The notes beneath the pieces are model-generated. The model ran no database searches. It had not been told where the DNA came from and saw only the letters and a list, made by a program, of their open reading frames with translations. A stretch of 37,224 bases of DNA from an uncultured Collinsella sp. (GTDB lineage: Bacteria; Actinomycetota; Coriobacteriia; Coriobacteriales; Coriobacteriaceae), in assembly GCA_900541785.1 (NCBI GenBank), contig UQKY01000017.1, positions 1 to 37,224 of the forward strand, in the 5' to 3' direction. The position numbers were made by a program, and so were the translations under genes. Below, piece by piece: positions 7,634 to 14,592 of the stretch (position 1 is its first letter; each line of letters begins with the position of its first letter).

Positions 7634-9379
7634 TTACGAGTGCACGACCACGCACAGGCCGACGCTGATGCAGTCGTGGAGCGCCTTGGCATCGGCCAGG
7701 CGCAGGTTGATGCAGCCGTGGCTTCCGCACCATTTGTAAGATTCGGCACTATCGAAACTCGAATCGTTTTGCCATGTAGCGTCGTGGAAACCGATCATAT
7801 TGCCCTCGAACGGCATCCAGTAGCTGACCGGGCTCACGTATTTGGGCTTTCCGGTCGCGGGGTCTTTGGCACCGATGAGCTTGCTTGCACCGTCGTTGCT
7901 GTTGATCTGCCACACGCCCTCGGGGGTGGCGTCTTCGCCCGGTTTGCCGGAAATAAAGTTGGCCTCCCAAACGATATTGCCGTTCTCGTCGTAGTAGCGC
8001 GCGTGCTGCTCGGACAGGTCAACGTCGATATAGGCCTTCCAATCGGGCTCGCCCTTGGCGGTAAACGTGTCGGCCTTCTTGGAGTACGAAATCTCGATAT
8101 CGCCGGTCTGCTTGTTATTGATAGCGTCCTCGACCTGCTTGGCGAGCGTGTCGCTATCGATGGACCAGCCAAAGTCGCCGCCCTCGACAGCGCACTCCTT
8201 ACCGTCGGCGCGTGTCCACCAGCGGGTGGAGCCCACGGTGTTAAAGCCGTTGGCGAGGTCTGCTGCCCAGCTGCTGATCTGTGACGTATCGAGCGTGGGG
8301 TTGGCCGGATCGGCAAAGCTGATCCACTGCAGCACCGAGCTGCCATCCACCTTGCCGGCATCATTGCCGTTGAGCTTAAGGGTCACGTTGACGCCCAAGA
8401 AGTTGTTGGCGGCATCGCATGCAGCCTGAATCTGGTCGTTGGTGAGGGTACCGTTGAGCGGTTCGTAGGCGTCGTTGCCGATCTTGGTGATATCGACGTT
8501 CTCGGCGAGCGACGCGAGCTCGATCTCGGCATATTTGATGACATGTTCGCGGTTGAGCTTCTCGTTGGAACGGGCCTTCTCAACGGTGAACTTGCCGGCC
8601 TTCTCGTCATAGGAGCTGGCGGCCTCAAAGGTGCCCGAGCGGCCCTCGTTGAACTCGTCGATGGCGCTTCCCAGGTCCTCCTCAAACTGCTTTTGGTCAA
8701 AGGCATCGGAGAGCATGGACAGGTCGACATCTTGGTCCAAGTCGACCGAGCCATTCTTGGTGGCGCTAACGGTTTTGCCGCCGAGCGACGCGATGAGGCG
8801 CGACGGCCACAGCAGCGGCTCGTTTTTGCTGATTATCTCGTGGGCGGCTTCCTCGCCATCGACGATGGGCTCGTCGGACTCGGGCTGGTAGGTCCAGCTA
8901 AAGCTGTCGTCCGAAACGGTGAGCTTGTAGTGCTTCCATGCCGAGTTGACCTTGGTGGCTGCCGAAGATGCGTTAGAGAGCGAGATGTCGACGCCGGCGA
9001 TGGTAGTGTTGGGGTAAGCGACCTGCGAGAACGCCACGACGCCTACGATATAGACGATCGCGACGAGGCCGAGGACGACAAAGAGGGCCGTCTTTCCGCC
9101 CGACTTGCTGCTTTTGTTGGTGCGCTTGTCCGCGGGCCCGCGATTGTTTGCCGCGCGAGCGTGCGAAGGGGCCTGCTTGGGGGCGGCACCGTGTGCGGGA
9201 CGCTGCTGATATTGCTGATGCTGCTGGTATTGACGCTGATTCGGGCGCTGAGAGGCATTGGCCGGGCCGTGTTGTTGGCTGTGAGCCGGCGCGATGGGGC
9301 GCGGCGATTGGACGCCGCCCGTATGCCTACTGGGCTGTTGCGGATCGGGAATCATGTTACTGCGGTCGATTTGCGACAT
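7634..9379 (-). CDS. Membrane-anchored L,D-transpeptidase (YkuD domain)
   Basis: A 581-residue cell-wall cross-linking enzyme. Residues 1-~95 form a cytoplasmic Gln/Pro/Arg-rich disordered region; one TM helix spans ~97-117. The extracellular part has two PG-binding-4-type repeats (~130-420). The C-terminal YkuD domain ends with the catalytic motif SHGCINLR: Cys556 is the nucleophile, with a conserved upstream His in GFHDATW. Such enzymes form 3-3 links in peptidoglycan and can replace penicillin-binding proteins. AAGGA precedes the ATG at 9379. It reads toward the export operon but is separated from it by a hairpin, so co-transcription is uncertain. Confidence 0.93.
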   Translation of the reverse strand: MSQIDRSNMIPDPQQPSRHTGGVQSPRPIAPAHSQQHGPANASQRPNQRQYQQHQQYQQRPAHGAAPKQAPSHARAANNRGPADKRTNKSSKSGGKTALFVVLGLVAIVYIVGVVAFSQVAYPNTTIAGVDISLSNASSAATKVNSAWKHYKLTVSDDSFSWTYQPESDEPIVDGEEAAHEIISKNEPLLWPSRLIASLGGKTVSATKNGSVDLDQDVDLSMLSDAFDQKQFEEDLGSAIDEFNEGRSGTFEAASSYDEKAGKFTVEKARSNEKLNREHVIKYAEIELASLAENVDITKIGNDAYEPLNGTLTNDQIQAACDAANNFLGVNVTLKLNGNDAGKVDGSSVLQWISFADPANPTLDTSQISSWAADLANGFNTVGSTRWWTRADGKECAVEGGDFGWSIDSDTLAKQVEDAINNKQTGDIEISYSKKADTFTAKGEPDWKAYIDVDLSEQHARYYDENGNIVWEANFISGKPGEDATPEGVWQINSNDGASKLIGAKDPATGKPKYVSPVSYWMPFEGNMIGFHDATWQNDSSFDSAESYKWCGSHGCINLRLADAKALHDCISVGLCVVVHS

Positions 9380-9436
9380 CGTATATATTTCCTTCGATTT
9401 TCGCCTTGCGGCTCATCGTGTTTTAACTGGGCTTGC

Positions 9437-9442
9437 ATTATA
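9437..9442 (-). promoter_or_regulatory. -10 box for the L,D-transpeptidase gene
   Basis: A perfect TATAAT on the minus strand, 57 bases upstream of the ATG. The -35 region 17 bp upstream is weak (no TTGACA-like hexamer), so an alternative sigma factor or an activator may be involved. Confidence 0.5.
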
Positions 9443-9496
9443 GCGATTAGCCTGTTGTTTGTGGTGCGGAAACAGTATCAGTTTGGAGAAGTCAGC

Positions 9497-11104
9497 CTAT
9501 CCGCATACGCCGCATTTGGCGCAGGCAGAAAGCGCTGCCGGGGCTTGAGCGATGCCGCCCTTGGCCGTCTCGCGCAGGGTTGCCGGCAGGGCGTGGCCCA
9601 CCGAGAGCATCACATGCGCCATCTGGTCAAACGGCACCAGGCTCTTGATGCCGGCGAGCGCGAGCTGGGCCGAGCTGAAGGCCGCGGCCACGCCGATGGC
9701 GTTGCGGTTTTGGCACGGCACCTCGACAAGGCCGCCGACGGGGTCGCAAACGAGGCCCAACAGGTTGCTCAGTGCGATGGAGCTGGCGTCGAGCGCCTGC
9801 TCGGGAGTGCCGCCCATCATCTGGACCAGCGCGGCGGCGGCCATGGCGGCAGCGCTTCCAACCTCGGCCTGGCATCCGCCCTCGGCGCCGGCGACGCAGG
9901 CGCTCGTGGTGAGGTTGAGGCCGATGGCGGCGGCGCAGTAGAGGGCTTCCATGACCTGTTCGTCGTCGAGCTGGAGGTGATCGGCGAGCGCCAGCACGCA
10001 GCCGGGGACGACGCCCGCGGAGCCGGCCGTGGGGGCGGCGACGATCACGCCCATGGTGGCGGAACGCTCGAGTACGGCCATGGCACGGGCCACGGCCTCG
10101 GTCTGGACGGCGCCCATCAGGTTTGAGCTCAAATCGTTGCGGCCGGTAGCATCGACGAGTTTGGCCTCGCCGCCGATAAGCCCGCCGAGCGATCGCTGCG
10201 GATTGGCGATGGGGGCCGTGGTCTCCTCGCGCATGACGTCGAGCACGCGGCGCATGGCGGCGACGGCGTGGGCCTCGCCGGTCAGACGCGCCTCGCGCAC
10301 GGCCATGACGGCGCCGATGTTGAGTTCCAGCTCCTTGCAGGCGTCGAGCAGCTGTTCGCCGTCATCGAAGATCTCCTTGGCCGAGACGCCGGGGGAGAGC
10401 GATGATGCCGAGCCGGGGAGTTCAATAAAGGTGGCGTAGCCGACGTTGTCGAGTCTGCGCACCATGGGGATGACGGTGTCGTCGGGTGTGCCGTCGGTCT
10501 CAAAGACGGAGTAGGCCTGGCCGCCCACCTCGGTGCGGTAGGTGCGGCAGAAGGCGATGTTCACGTGTGCGTAGGCGAGCAGGTTCGTGAGTGCGGCGAG
10601 TACGCCGGGAACGTCCTGGTGCGCTACGAAGAGCGTGGAATACATGCCCGAGATGTCGACGCCGACGCCGTTGATGCGGCTGATGCGCATCTTGCCGCCG
10701 CCCAGGCTCTCGCCGCGGACCTGCGCCTTAGCGCCCCTGTCGTCGACCATCTCGATATCGACGGTGTTGGGGTGGAGGGAGGCGTCGTCGCCCTTGATGT
10801 CAAAGTGATATTCGAGGCCCTGCTCGCGTGCGAGGTCGAAAGCCTGTTTGATATTCTCGTCGTCGGTGTCGAGGCCCAGGATGCCCGCGACGAGCGCGCG
10901 GTCGGTGCCGTGGCCGCGGTAGGTGTGGGCGAAGGAGTTCCACAGGCCAAAGGTGACCTTGGTGATGCGGCCCTCGAGCAGGCTGGCGGCCACCTGCGCG
11001 CACCGCAGGGCGCCGGCGGTATGCGACGAGCTGGGACCGACCATGACGGGCCCCAAGATCTCGAATGCCGAGGTCGTAGCTAGTGTTTGTGGCTTGCCTG
11101 CCAT
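9497..11104 (-). CDS. sdaA: L-serine dehydratase, iron-sulfur type, single chain
   Basis: A 535-residue enzyme that deaminates L-serine to pyruvate and ammonia with a 4Fe-4S cluster. The N-terminal beta domain has the signature GPVMVGPSSSHTAGALR. An ACT-like domain follows (~150-225, around VLAALTNLLAYAHVNIAF), then the alpha catalytic domain with GAEGGCQAEVGSA and CDPVGGLVEVPCQNRNA. Cysteines in these segments are the expected cluster ligands. The two subunits that are separate in Bacillus and Clostridium are fused here, with the ACT region between them. The protein ends in a Cys-rich tail (CAKCGVCG). In the Legionella enzyme a C-terminal Cys enters the active site, so a similar role is possible. 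The start at 11104 has AAAGGAG upstream; an extension to 11146 would enter the long hairpin. Confidence 0.93.
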   Translation of the reverse strand: MAGKPQTLATTSAFEILGPVMVGPSSSHTAGALRCAQVAASLLEGRITKVTFGLWNSFAHTYRGHGTDRALVAGILGLDTDDENIKQAFDLAREQGLEYHFDIKGDDASLHPNTVDIEMVDDRGAKAQVRGESLGGGKMRISRINGVGVDISGMYSTLFVAHQDVPGVLAALTNLLAYAHVNIAFCRTYRTEVGGQAYSVFETDGTPDDTVIPMVRRLDNVGYATFIELPGSASSLSPGVSAKEIFDDGEQLLDACKELELNIGAVMAVREARLTGEAHAVAAMRRVLDVMREETTAPIANPQRSLGGLIGGEAKLVDATGRNDLSSNLMGAVQTEAVARAMAVLERSATMGVIVAAPTAGSAGVVPGCVLALADHLQLDDEQVMEALYCAAAIGLNLTTSACVAGAEGGCQAEVGSAAAMAAAALVQMMGGTPEQALDASSIALSNLLGLVCDPVGGLVEVPCQNRNAIGVAAAFSSAQLALAGIKSLVPFDQMAHVMLSVGHALPATLRETAKGGIAQAPAALSACAKCGVCG

Positions 11105-11127
11105 GGCTGCTCCTTTTCTATCCCTTC

Positions 11128-11248
11128 GTCCCGAGGGGCGGGGCATAAGGTCGCCTGCTCGGACAGTCCTGCTCGCACGGAGAGCACATTAAGTGCTCTC
11201 CGGCTCGTGCGGAACTCGCGATCGACCTTATGCCCCGCCCCTCGGGAC
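11128..11248. repeat. Long perfect inverted repeat with nested hairpin
   Basis: Arms of 26 bp (11128-11153 and 11223-11248) are perfect reverse complements, beginning GTCCCGAGGGGCGGGG. The interior holds a second hairpin, GGAGAGCAC-ATTAA-GTGCTCTCC, with flanking CGCACG/CTCGTGCG that also pairs. It fills most of the gap upstream of the serine dehydratase gene, 24 bases from its ATG, and could be part of that gene's leader RNA. The rest of the 11105-11416 gap holds only the metK terminator. Confidence 0.93.
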
Positions 11249-11343
11249 TAAGGATACATGGTTGGAGCTGCTGGATGGCAAAATTCATTAGCTAGGGATG
11301 TGTCTTACCTTGCGTATCGAAACATCTTCACCACCGTTTAAAT

Positions 11344-11379
11344 AAAAAAGAAGCACCGGTTGGGGCCGGTACTTCTTTT
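11344..11379 (-). terminator. Terminator of metK
   Basis: On the minus strand AAAAGAAGTACCGG pairs with CCGGTGCTTCTTTT (one G-U) around a short C/A loop and runs into a T-rich tract. It lies 38 bases past the metK stop. The A/T-rich stem base makes it usable in both directions. Confidence 0.88.
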
Positions 11380-11416
11380 GGTGCGTTGTTATTTGGCTGT
11401 GGCTTTTCTCGTTAGC

Positions 11417-12697
11417 TTACAGGCCGCAGGCTGCTTTGAGTTCTTCGACTCGATCGGTCTTCTCCCAGGTGAAGTCGGCGTCTTCGCGGCCGAAGTGGCC
11501 GTAGGCTGCCGTCTTCTCGTAAATCGGTCGACGCAGGTCCAGGTCGCGGATGATCGCGCCCGGGCGTAGGTCGAAGGTCTTCTCGACGGCCTCGACGATC
11601 TTATCCTCGGCAACATGCGCGGTACCGAAGGTATCGACCATGATAGACAGCGGCTTGGACACGCCGATGGCGTAGGCCAGCTCGACCTCGCAGCGGTCGG
11701 CCAGGCCGGCGGCCACCACGTTCTTGGCGACCCAGCGCGCGGCGTATGCGGCGGAGCGGTCGACCTTGGTGCAGTCCTTGCCGCTAAAGGCACCGCCGCC
11801 GTGACGGCCGTAACCGCCGTAGGTGTCGACGATGATCTTACGGCCGGTGAGGCCCGTGTCGCCCATGGGGCCGCCCACGACAAAGCGACCGGTGGGGTTC
11901 ACATAGATGTCGGCGTTGTCCCACGGCATGTTCTCGGCAGCCATGACGGGGGCGATGACGTGCTCGATGAGGTCGTCCTTGATCTTGCCCATGTCCTCGA
12001 TCTCGGCGGCGTGCTGCGTGGAGATGACGATGGTCGTGACCTCGACGGGCTTGCCGTCCTCGTAGCGCACCGTGACCTGGGTCTTGCCGTCGGGGCGCAG
12101 GTAGGGCAGGGTGCCGTCGTGGCGTACGGCGGCCAGGCGCTCGGCCAGGCGGCTCGCCAGGTAGTGCGGCATGGGCATGAGGGTCTTGGTCTCGTTGGAG
12201 GCATAGCCAAACATCATGCCCTGGTCGCCGGCGCCGATCAGGTCGATCGGGTCGGTGGTGACGCCGGTCTGGGTCTCGAAGGACTCGTCGACGCCCTGGG
12301 CGATATCGGGCGACTGCTCGTGGATGAGGCTCATAACGCCGCAGGTATCGCAGTCAAAACCGAACTTTGCGCGGTTGTAGCCAATGCGGCGGATAACGCC
12401 ACGGGCAATCTCCTGCACGTCGACGTAGGCCTGGGTGCGGATCTCGCCAGCGACGATGACGGTGCCGGTGGTCACGAGGGTCTCGCAGGCGCAGCGGACG
12501 TTCTCAACGTTGGCGGGCACGCCGTTGGGCGCAATGTAGCCCTGCTCCTGCAGCTCTATTTCTTTAGCGAGGATTGCGTCGAGGACGGCGTCGCTGATCT
12601 GGTCAGCGATCTTATCGGGATGACCTTCGGTCACTGACTCCGACGTAAACACAAAGGACCCGTGTTGGGGTGGGATGGAACGAAGTTCTTCTGACAT
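11417..12697 (-). CDS. metK: S-adenosylmethionine synthetase
   Basis: A 426-residue enzyme making S-adenosylmethionine from methionine and ATP in the cytosol. Family signatures are all present: FTSESVTEGHPDKIADQISD near the N-terminus, the GAGDQGMMFGYA hexapeptide region and the P-loop-like GGGAFSGKD, plus GGPMGDTGLTGRKIIVDTYGG. The length is slightly above the usual 380-400 residues owing to small insertions. AAAGGA precedes the ATG. It is a single-gene unit with its own terminator. It supplies the cofactor used by the radical SAM protein and by RsmB in this window, though that is a general role and not evidence of linkage. No SAM riboswitch was recognised in the leader. Confidence 0.97.
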   Translation of the reverse strand: MSEELRSIPPQHGSFVFTSESVTEGHPDKIADQISDAVLDAILAKEIELQEQGYIAPNGVPANVENVRCACETLVTTGTVIVAGEIRTQAYVDVQEIARGVIRRIGYNRAKFGFDCDTCGVMSLIHEQSPDIAQGVDESFETQTGVTTDPIDLIGAGDQGMMFGYASNETKTLMPMPHYLASRLAERLAAVRHDGTLPYLRPDGKTQVTVRYEDGKPVEVTTIVISTQHAAEIEDMGKIKDDLIEHVIAPVMAAENMPWDNADIYVNPTGRFVVGGPMGDTGLTGRKIIVDTYGGYGRHGGGAFSGKDCTKVDRSAAYAARWVAKNVVAAGLADRCEVELAYAIGVSKPLSIMVDTFGTAHVAEDKIVEAVEKTFDLRPGAIIRDLDLRRPIYEKTAAYGHFGREDADFTWEKTDRVEELKAACGL

Positions 12698-12764
12698 GAT
12701 TGTCCTTTCAAAAACGTGTCCCGGCGACCGTTACCATTCCGCCGAGCTCTATATGCAAGGGCAC

Positions 12765-12770
12765 ATCATA
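12765..12770 (-). promoter_or_regulatory. Candidate -10 box for metK
   Basis: TATGAT on the minus strand, about 68 bases before the metK ATG. No convincing -35 hexamer is seen at 16-18 bp. It gives a leader of roughly 60 bases. Confidence 0.35.
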
Positions 12771-12806
12771 GCGCGTAAATCCAACATTCACACCCTTTCC
12801 GCACCT

Positions 12807-12944
12807 ACTCATTGGGGACAGACTTAAATGAGTAGCCTTGCGGCACTTGGGACACTTTTCAGCCAGCTCCGAAGAGTGTCCCCAACGACTAGTCGTTTAA
12901 GAACGTCCCCAATGACTGGTCATTTAAGTCTGTCCCCAATGAGT
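12807..12944. repeat. Nested inverted repeat between metK and gltX
   Basis: Perfect 25-bp outer arms (12807-12831 and 12920-12944) begin ACTCATTGGGGACAGAC. Inside, GGGACACTTTTC (12849-12860) pairs with GAAGAGTGTCCC (12871-12882), followed by the perfect palindrome AACGACT-AGTCGTT (12884-12897). The motif GTCCCCAA-GACT recurs along the right half in two near-direct copies (GTCCCCAACGACTAGTCGTTTAA and GTCCCCAATGACTGGTCATTTAA types). It occupies the divergent gap and could form a branched RNA or cruciform. Confidence 0.93.
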
Positions 12945-12982
12945 GGGTCGGTGCCCTTTGTGCGGAGGTTGCTTTGTTGCTT

Positions 12983-12988
12983 TATACT
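12983..12988 (+). promoter_or_regulatory. Candidate -10 box for gltX
   Basis: TATACT lies 40 bases before the gltX ATG, outside the palindrome. The -35 region is not clear, so this is a modest call. Confidence 0.4.
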
Positions 12989-13028
12989 GATGCGGTTAGA
13001 CATCCATCCTGCAATCGAGGAGATATCC

Positions 13029-14504
13029 ATGGCATCAGACGTTCGCGTCCGCTTTGCACCCTCACCCACGGGCAAGCTGCACATCGGCGGCGCCCGCACC
13101 GCTATCTATAACTGGGCTTTTGCCCGCGCAAACGGCGGCACGTTCATCCTGCGCATCGACGACACCGATCCCACCCGTTCCACCGACGAGAACACGCAGA
13201 TCATTCTGCGCGCCATGCGTTGGCTGGGCTTGGACTGGGACGAGGGTCCCGAGGTGGGCGGCGACTTTGGCCCCTACGCACAGACCGAGCGTCTGGACCT
13301 GTACAAGCAGGCCGCCCAGAAGCTCTGGGACGAGGGCAAGGCCTATCCCTGCTTCTGCACCAAGGAGCAGCTCGACGCCGATCGCAAGGCCGCCCAGGAG
13401 CGCAAGGACCCCTTCCAGGGCTATCAGCGCCGCTGCCGCGATCTTGATCCCGAGGAGGCACGCCGCCGCATCGAGGCCGGCGAGCCCTACGTCCTGCGCA
13501 TCAAGGTGCCCGAGGACCGCGGCGACGTCGTCATCCACGACGCCGTCCACGGCGAGGTGACCTTCGACGCCAAGGAGCTCGACGACTTCGTCATCTTCCG
13601 CTCCGACGGCACGCCCACGTATAACTTCGCGACCGTCGTCGATGACGCCATGATGAAGATTACCCACGTCATCCGCGGCGACGACCATCTGTCCAACACC
13701 CCGCGCCAGGTCATGGTTTACGAGGCCCTCGGCGCGCCCGTGCCCACGTTCGCCCACATCTCCATGATTCTGGGCGCCGATGGCAAGAAGCTCTCCAAGC
13801 GCCACGGCGCCACCTCGGTGGAGGAGTACCGCGACGCCGGTTACCTGTCCGATGCCTTCGTCAACTATCTGGCGCTGCTCGGCTGGTCGCTCGACGGAGA
13901 GACCACGATCATCCCGCGCGATGTCCTGGCCAGCAAGTTCTCGCTCGACCGCATCTCCAAGAACCCGGCGACCTTCGATCCCAAGAAGCTCGACTGGGTC
14001 AATGCCGAATACATCAACGGCATGTCCGATGCTCAGTTTGCCGACGAGATCATGGTCCCCGAGCTGCACGAGGCGGGTCTCATCGAGGGTAATGTCGAGT
14101 ACGGCGAGGATTGGATCGATGCGCTTGCCGCCATCGTCAAGCCGCGCACCAAGATGCCGGCCGACGCCGTGACCGTCGCCGCTCCCATCTTTGCTACGGC
14201 CGAGACGCTCGAGTATGACGAGAAATCCGTCAACAAGGGCCTGGCCAAGGAAGGCATGGGCGCCATTCTGGATGCCGCCAAGGCCGCGCTCGAGGGCGTG
14301 GACGAGTGGACGGCTGCCAACATCGACGCTGCGCTTGAGCCGCTGCCCGAGCAGATGGACCTCAAGAAGCGCGTGGTGTTCCAAGCTGTGCGCGTCGCCG
14401 TCTGCGGCAACATGGTGAGCCCCCCGCTGGGCGAGACCATGGCGCTCGTCGGCCACGACGACTGCCTGGCGCGCATCGATCGCGCCCGCACGATGGCGCT
14501 GTAG
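13029..14504 (+). CDS. gltX: Glutamyl-tRNA synthetase
   Basis: A 491-residue class I aminoacyl-tRNA synthetase that charges tRNA-Glu. The N-terminal RFAPSPTGKLHIGGARTAIY segment contains the HIGH-type motif (HIGG, ~18-21), and KKLSKRHGA (~residue 250) is the KMSKS-type loop. The C-terminal ~170 residues are the helical anticodon-binding domain. The ATG at 13029 is chosen for the GAGGAGA seven bases upstream; an open frame continues back to 12828 only through the palindrome. In many Gram-positives the enzyme also charges tRNA-Gln for later amidation; the sequence alone does not decide this. A terminator follows. Confidence 0.97.
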   Translation: MASDVRVRFAPSPTGKLHIGGARTAIYNWAFARANGGTFILRIDDTDPTRSTDENTQIILRAMRWLGLDWDEGPEVGGDFGPYAQTERLDLYKQAAQKLWDEGKAYPCFCTKEQLDADRKAAQERKDPFQGYQRRCRDLDPEEARRRIEAGEPYVLRIKVPEDRGDVVIHDAVHGEVTFDAKELDDFVIFRSDGTPTYNFATVVDDAMMKITHVIRGDDHLSNTPRQVMVYEALGAPVPTFAHISMILGADGKKLSKRHGATSVEEYRDAGYLSDAFVNYLALLGWSLDGETTIIPRDVLASKFSLDRISKNPATFDPKKLDWVNAEYINGMSDAQFADEIMVPELHEAGLIEGNVEYGEDWIDALAAIVKPRTKMPADAVTVAAPIFATAETLEYDEKSVNKGLAKEGMGAILDAAKAALEGVDEWTAANIDAALEPLPEQMDLKKRVVFQAVRVAVCGNMVSPPLGETMALVGHDDCLARIDRARTMAL

Positions 14505-14527
14505 CATCTGCGCAAACGCATGTATCC

Positions 14528-14559
14528 GAGCCCCGTTCACCCGAGCGGGGCTCTTGTTT
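14528..14559 (+). terminator. Terminator of gltX
   Basis: GAGCCCCG (14528-14535) and CGGGGCTC (14546-14553) pair perfectly around a 10-base loop, then TTGTTT. It lies 24 bases after the gltX stop and 34 bases before the priA start. Confidence 0.88.
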
Positions 14560-14592
14560 CTGTAGACGTATGGGATAGGAGGTGCTGGGGCC

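Noticed and set aside
12698..12806. A SAM riboswitch in the metK leader
   Set aside because: No conserved SAM-I, SAM-II or SAM-IV core sequence could be recognised in the short leader; a covariance search would settle it.
12828..13028. An N-terminal extension of gltX reaching back to 12828
   Set aside because: The added residues come from the palindrome and promoter region; the ATG at 13029 has a proper ribosome site and begins the family-typical N-terminus.
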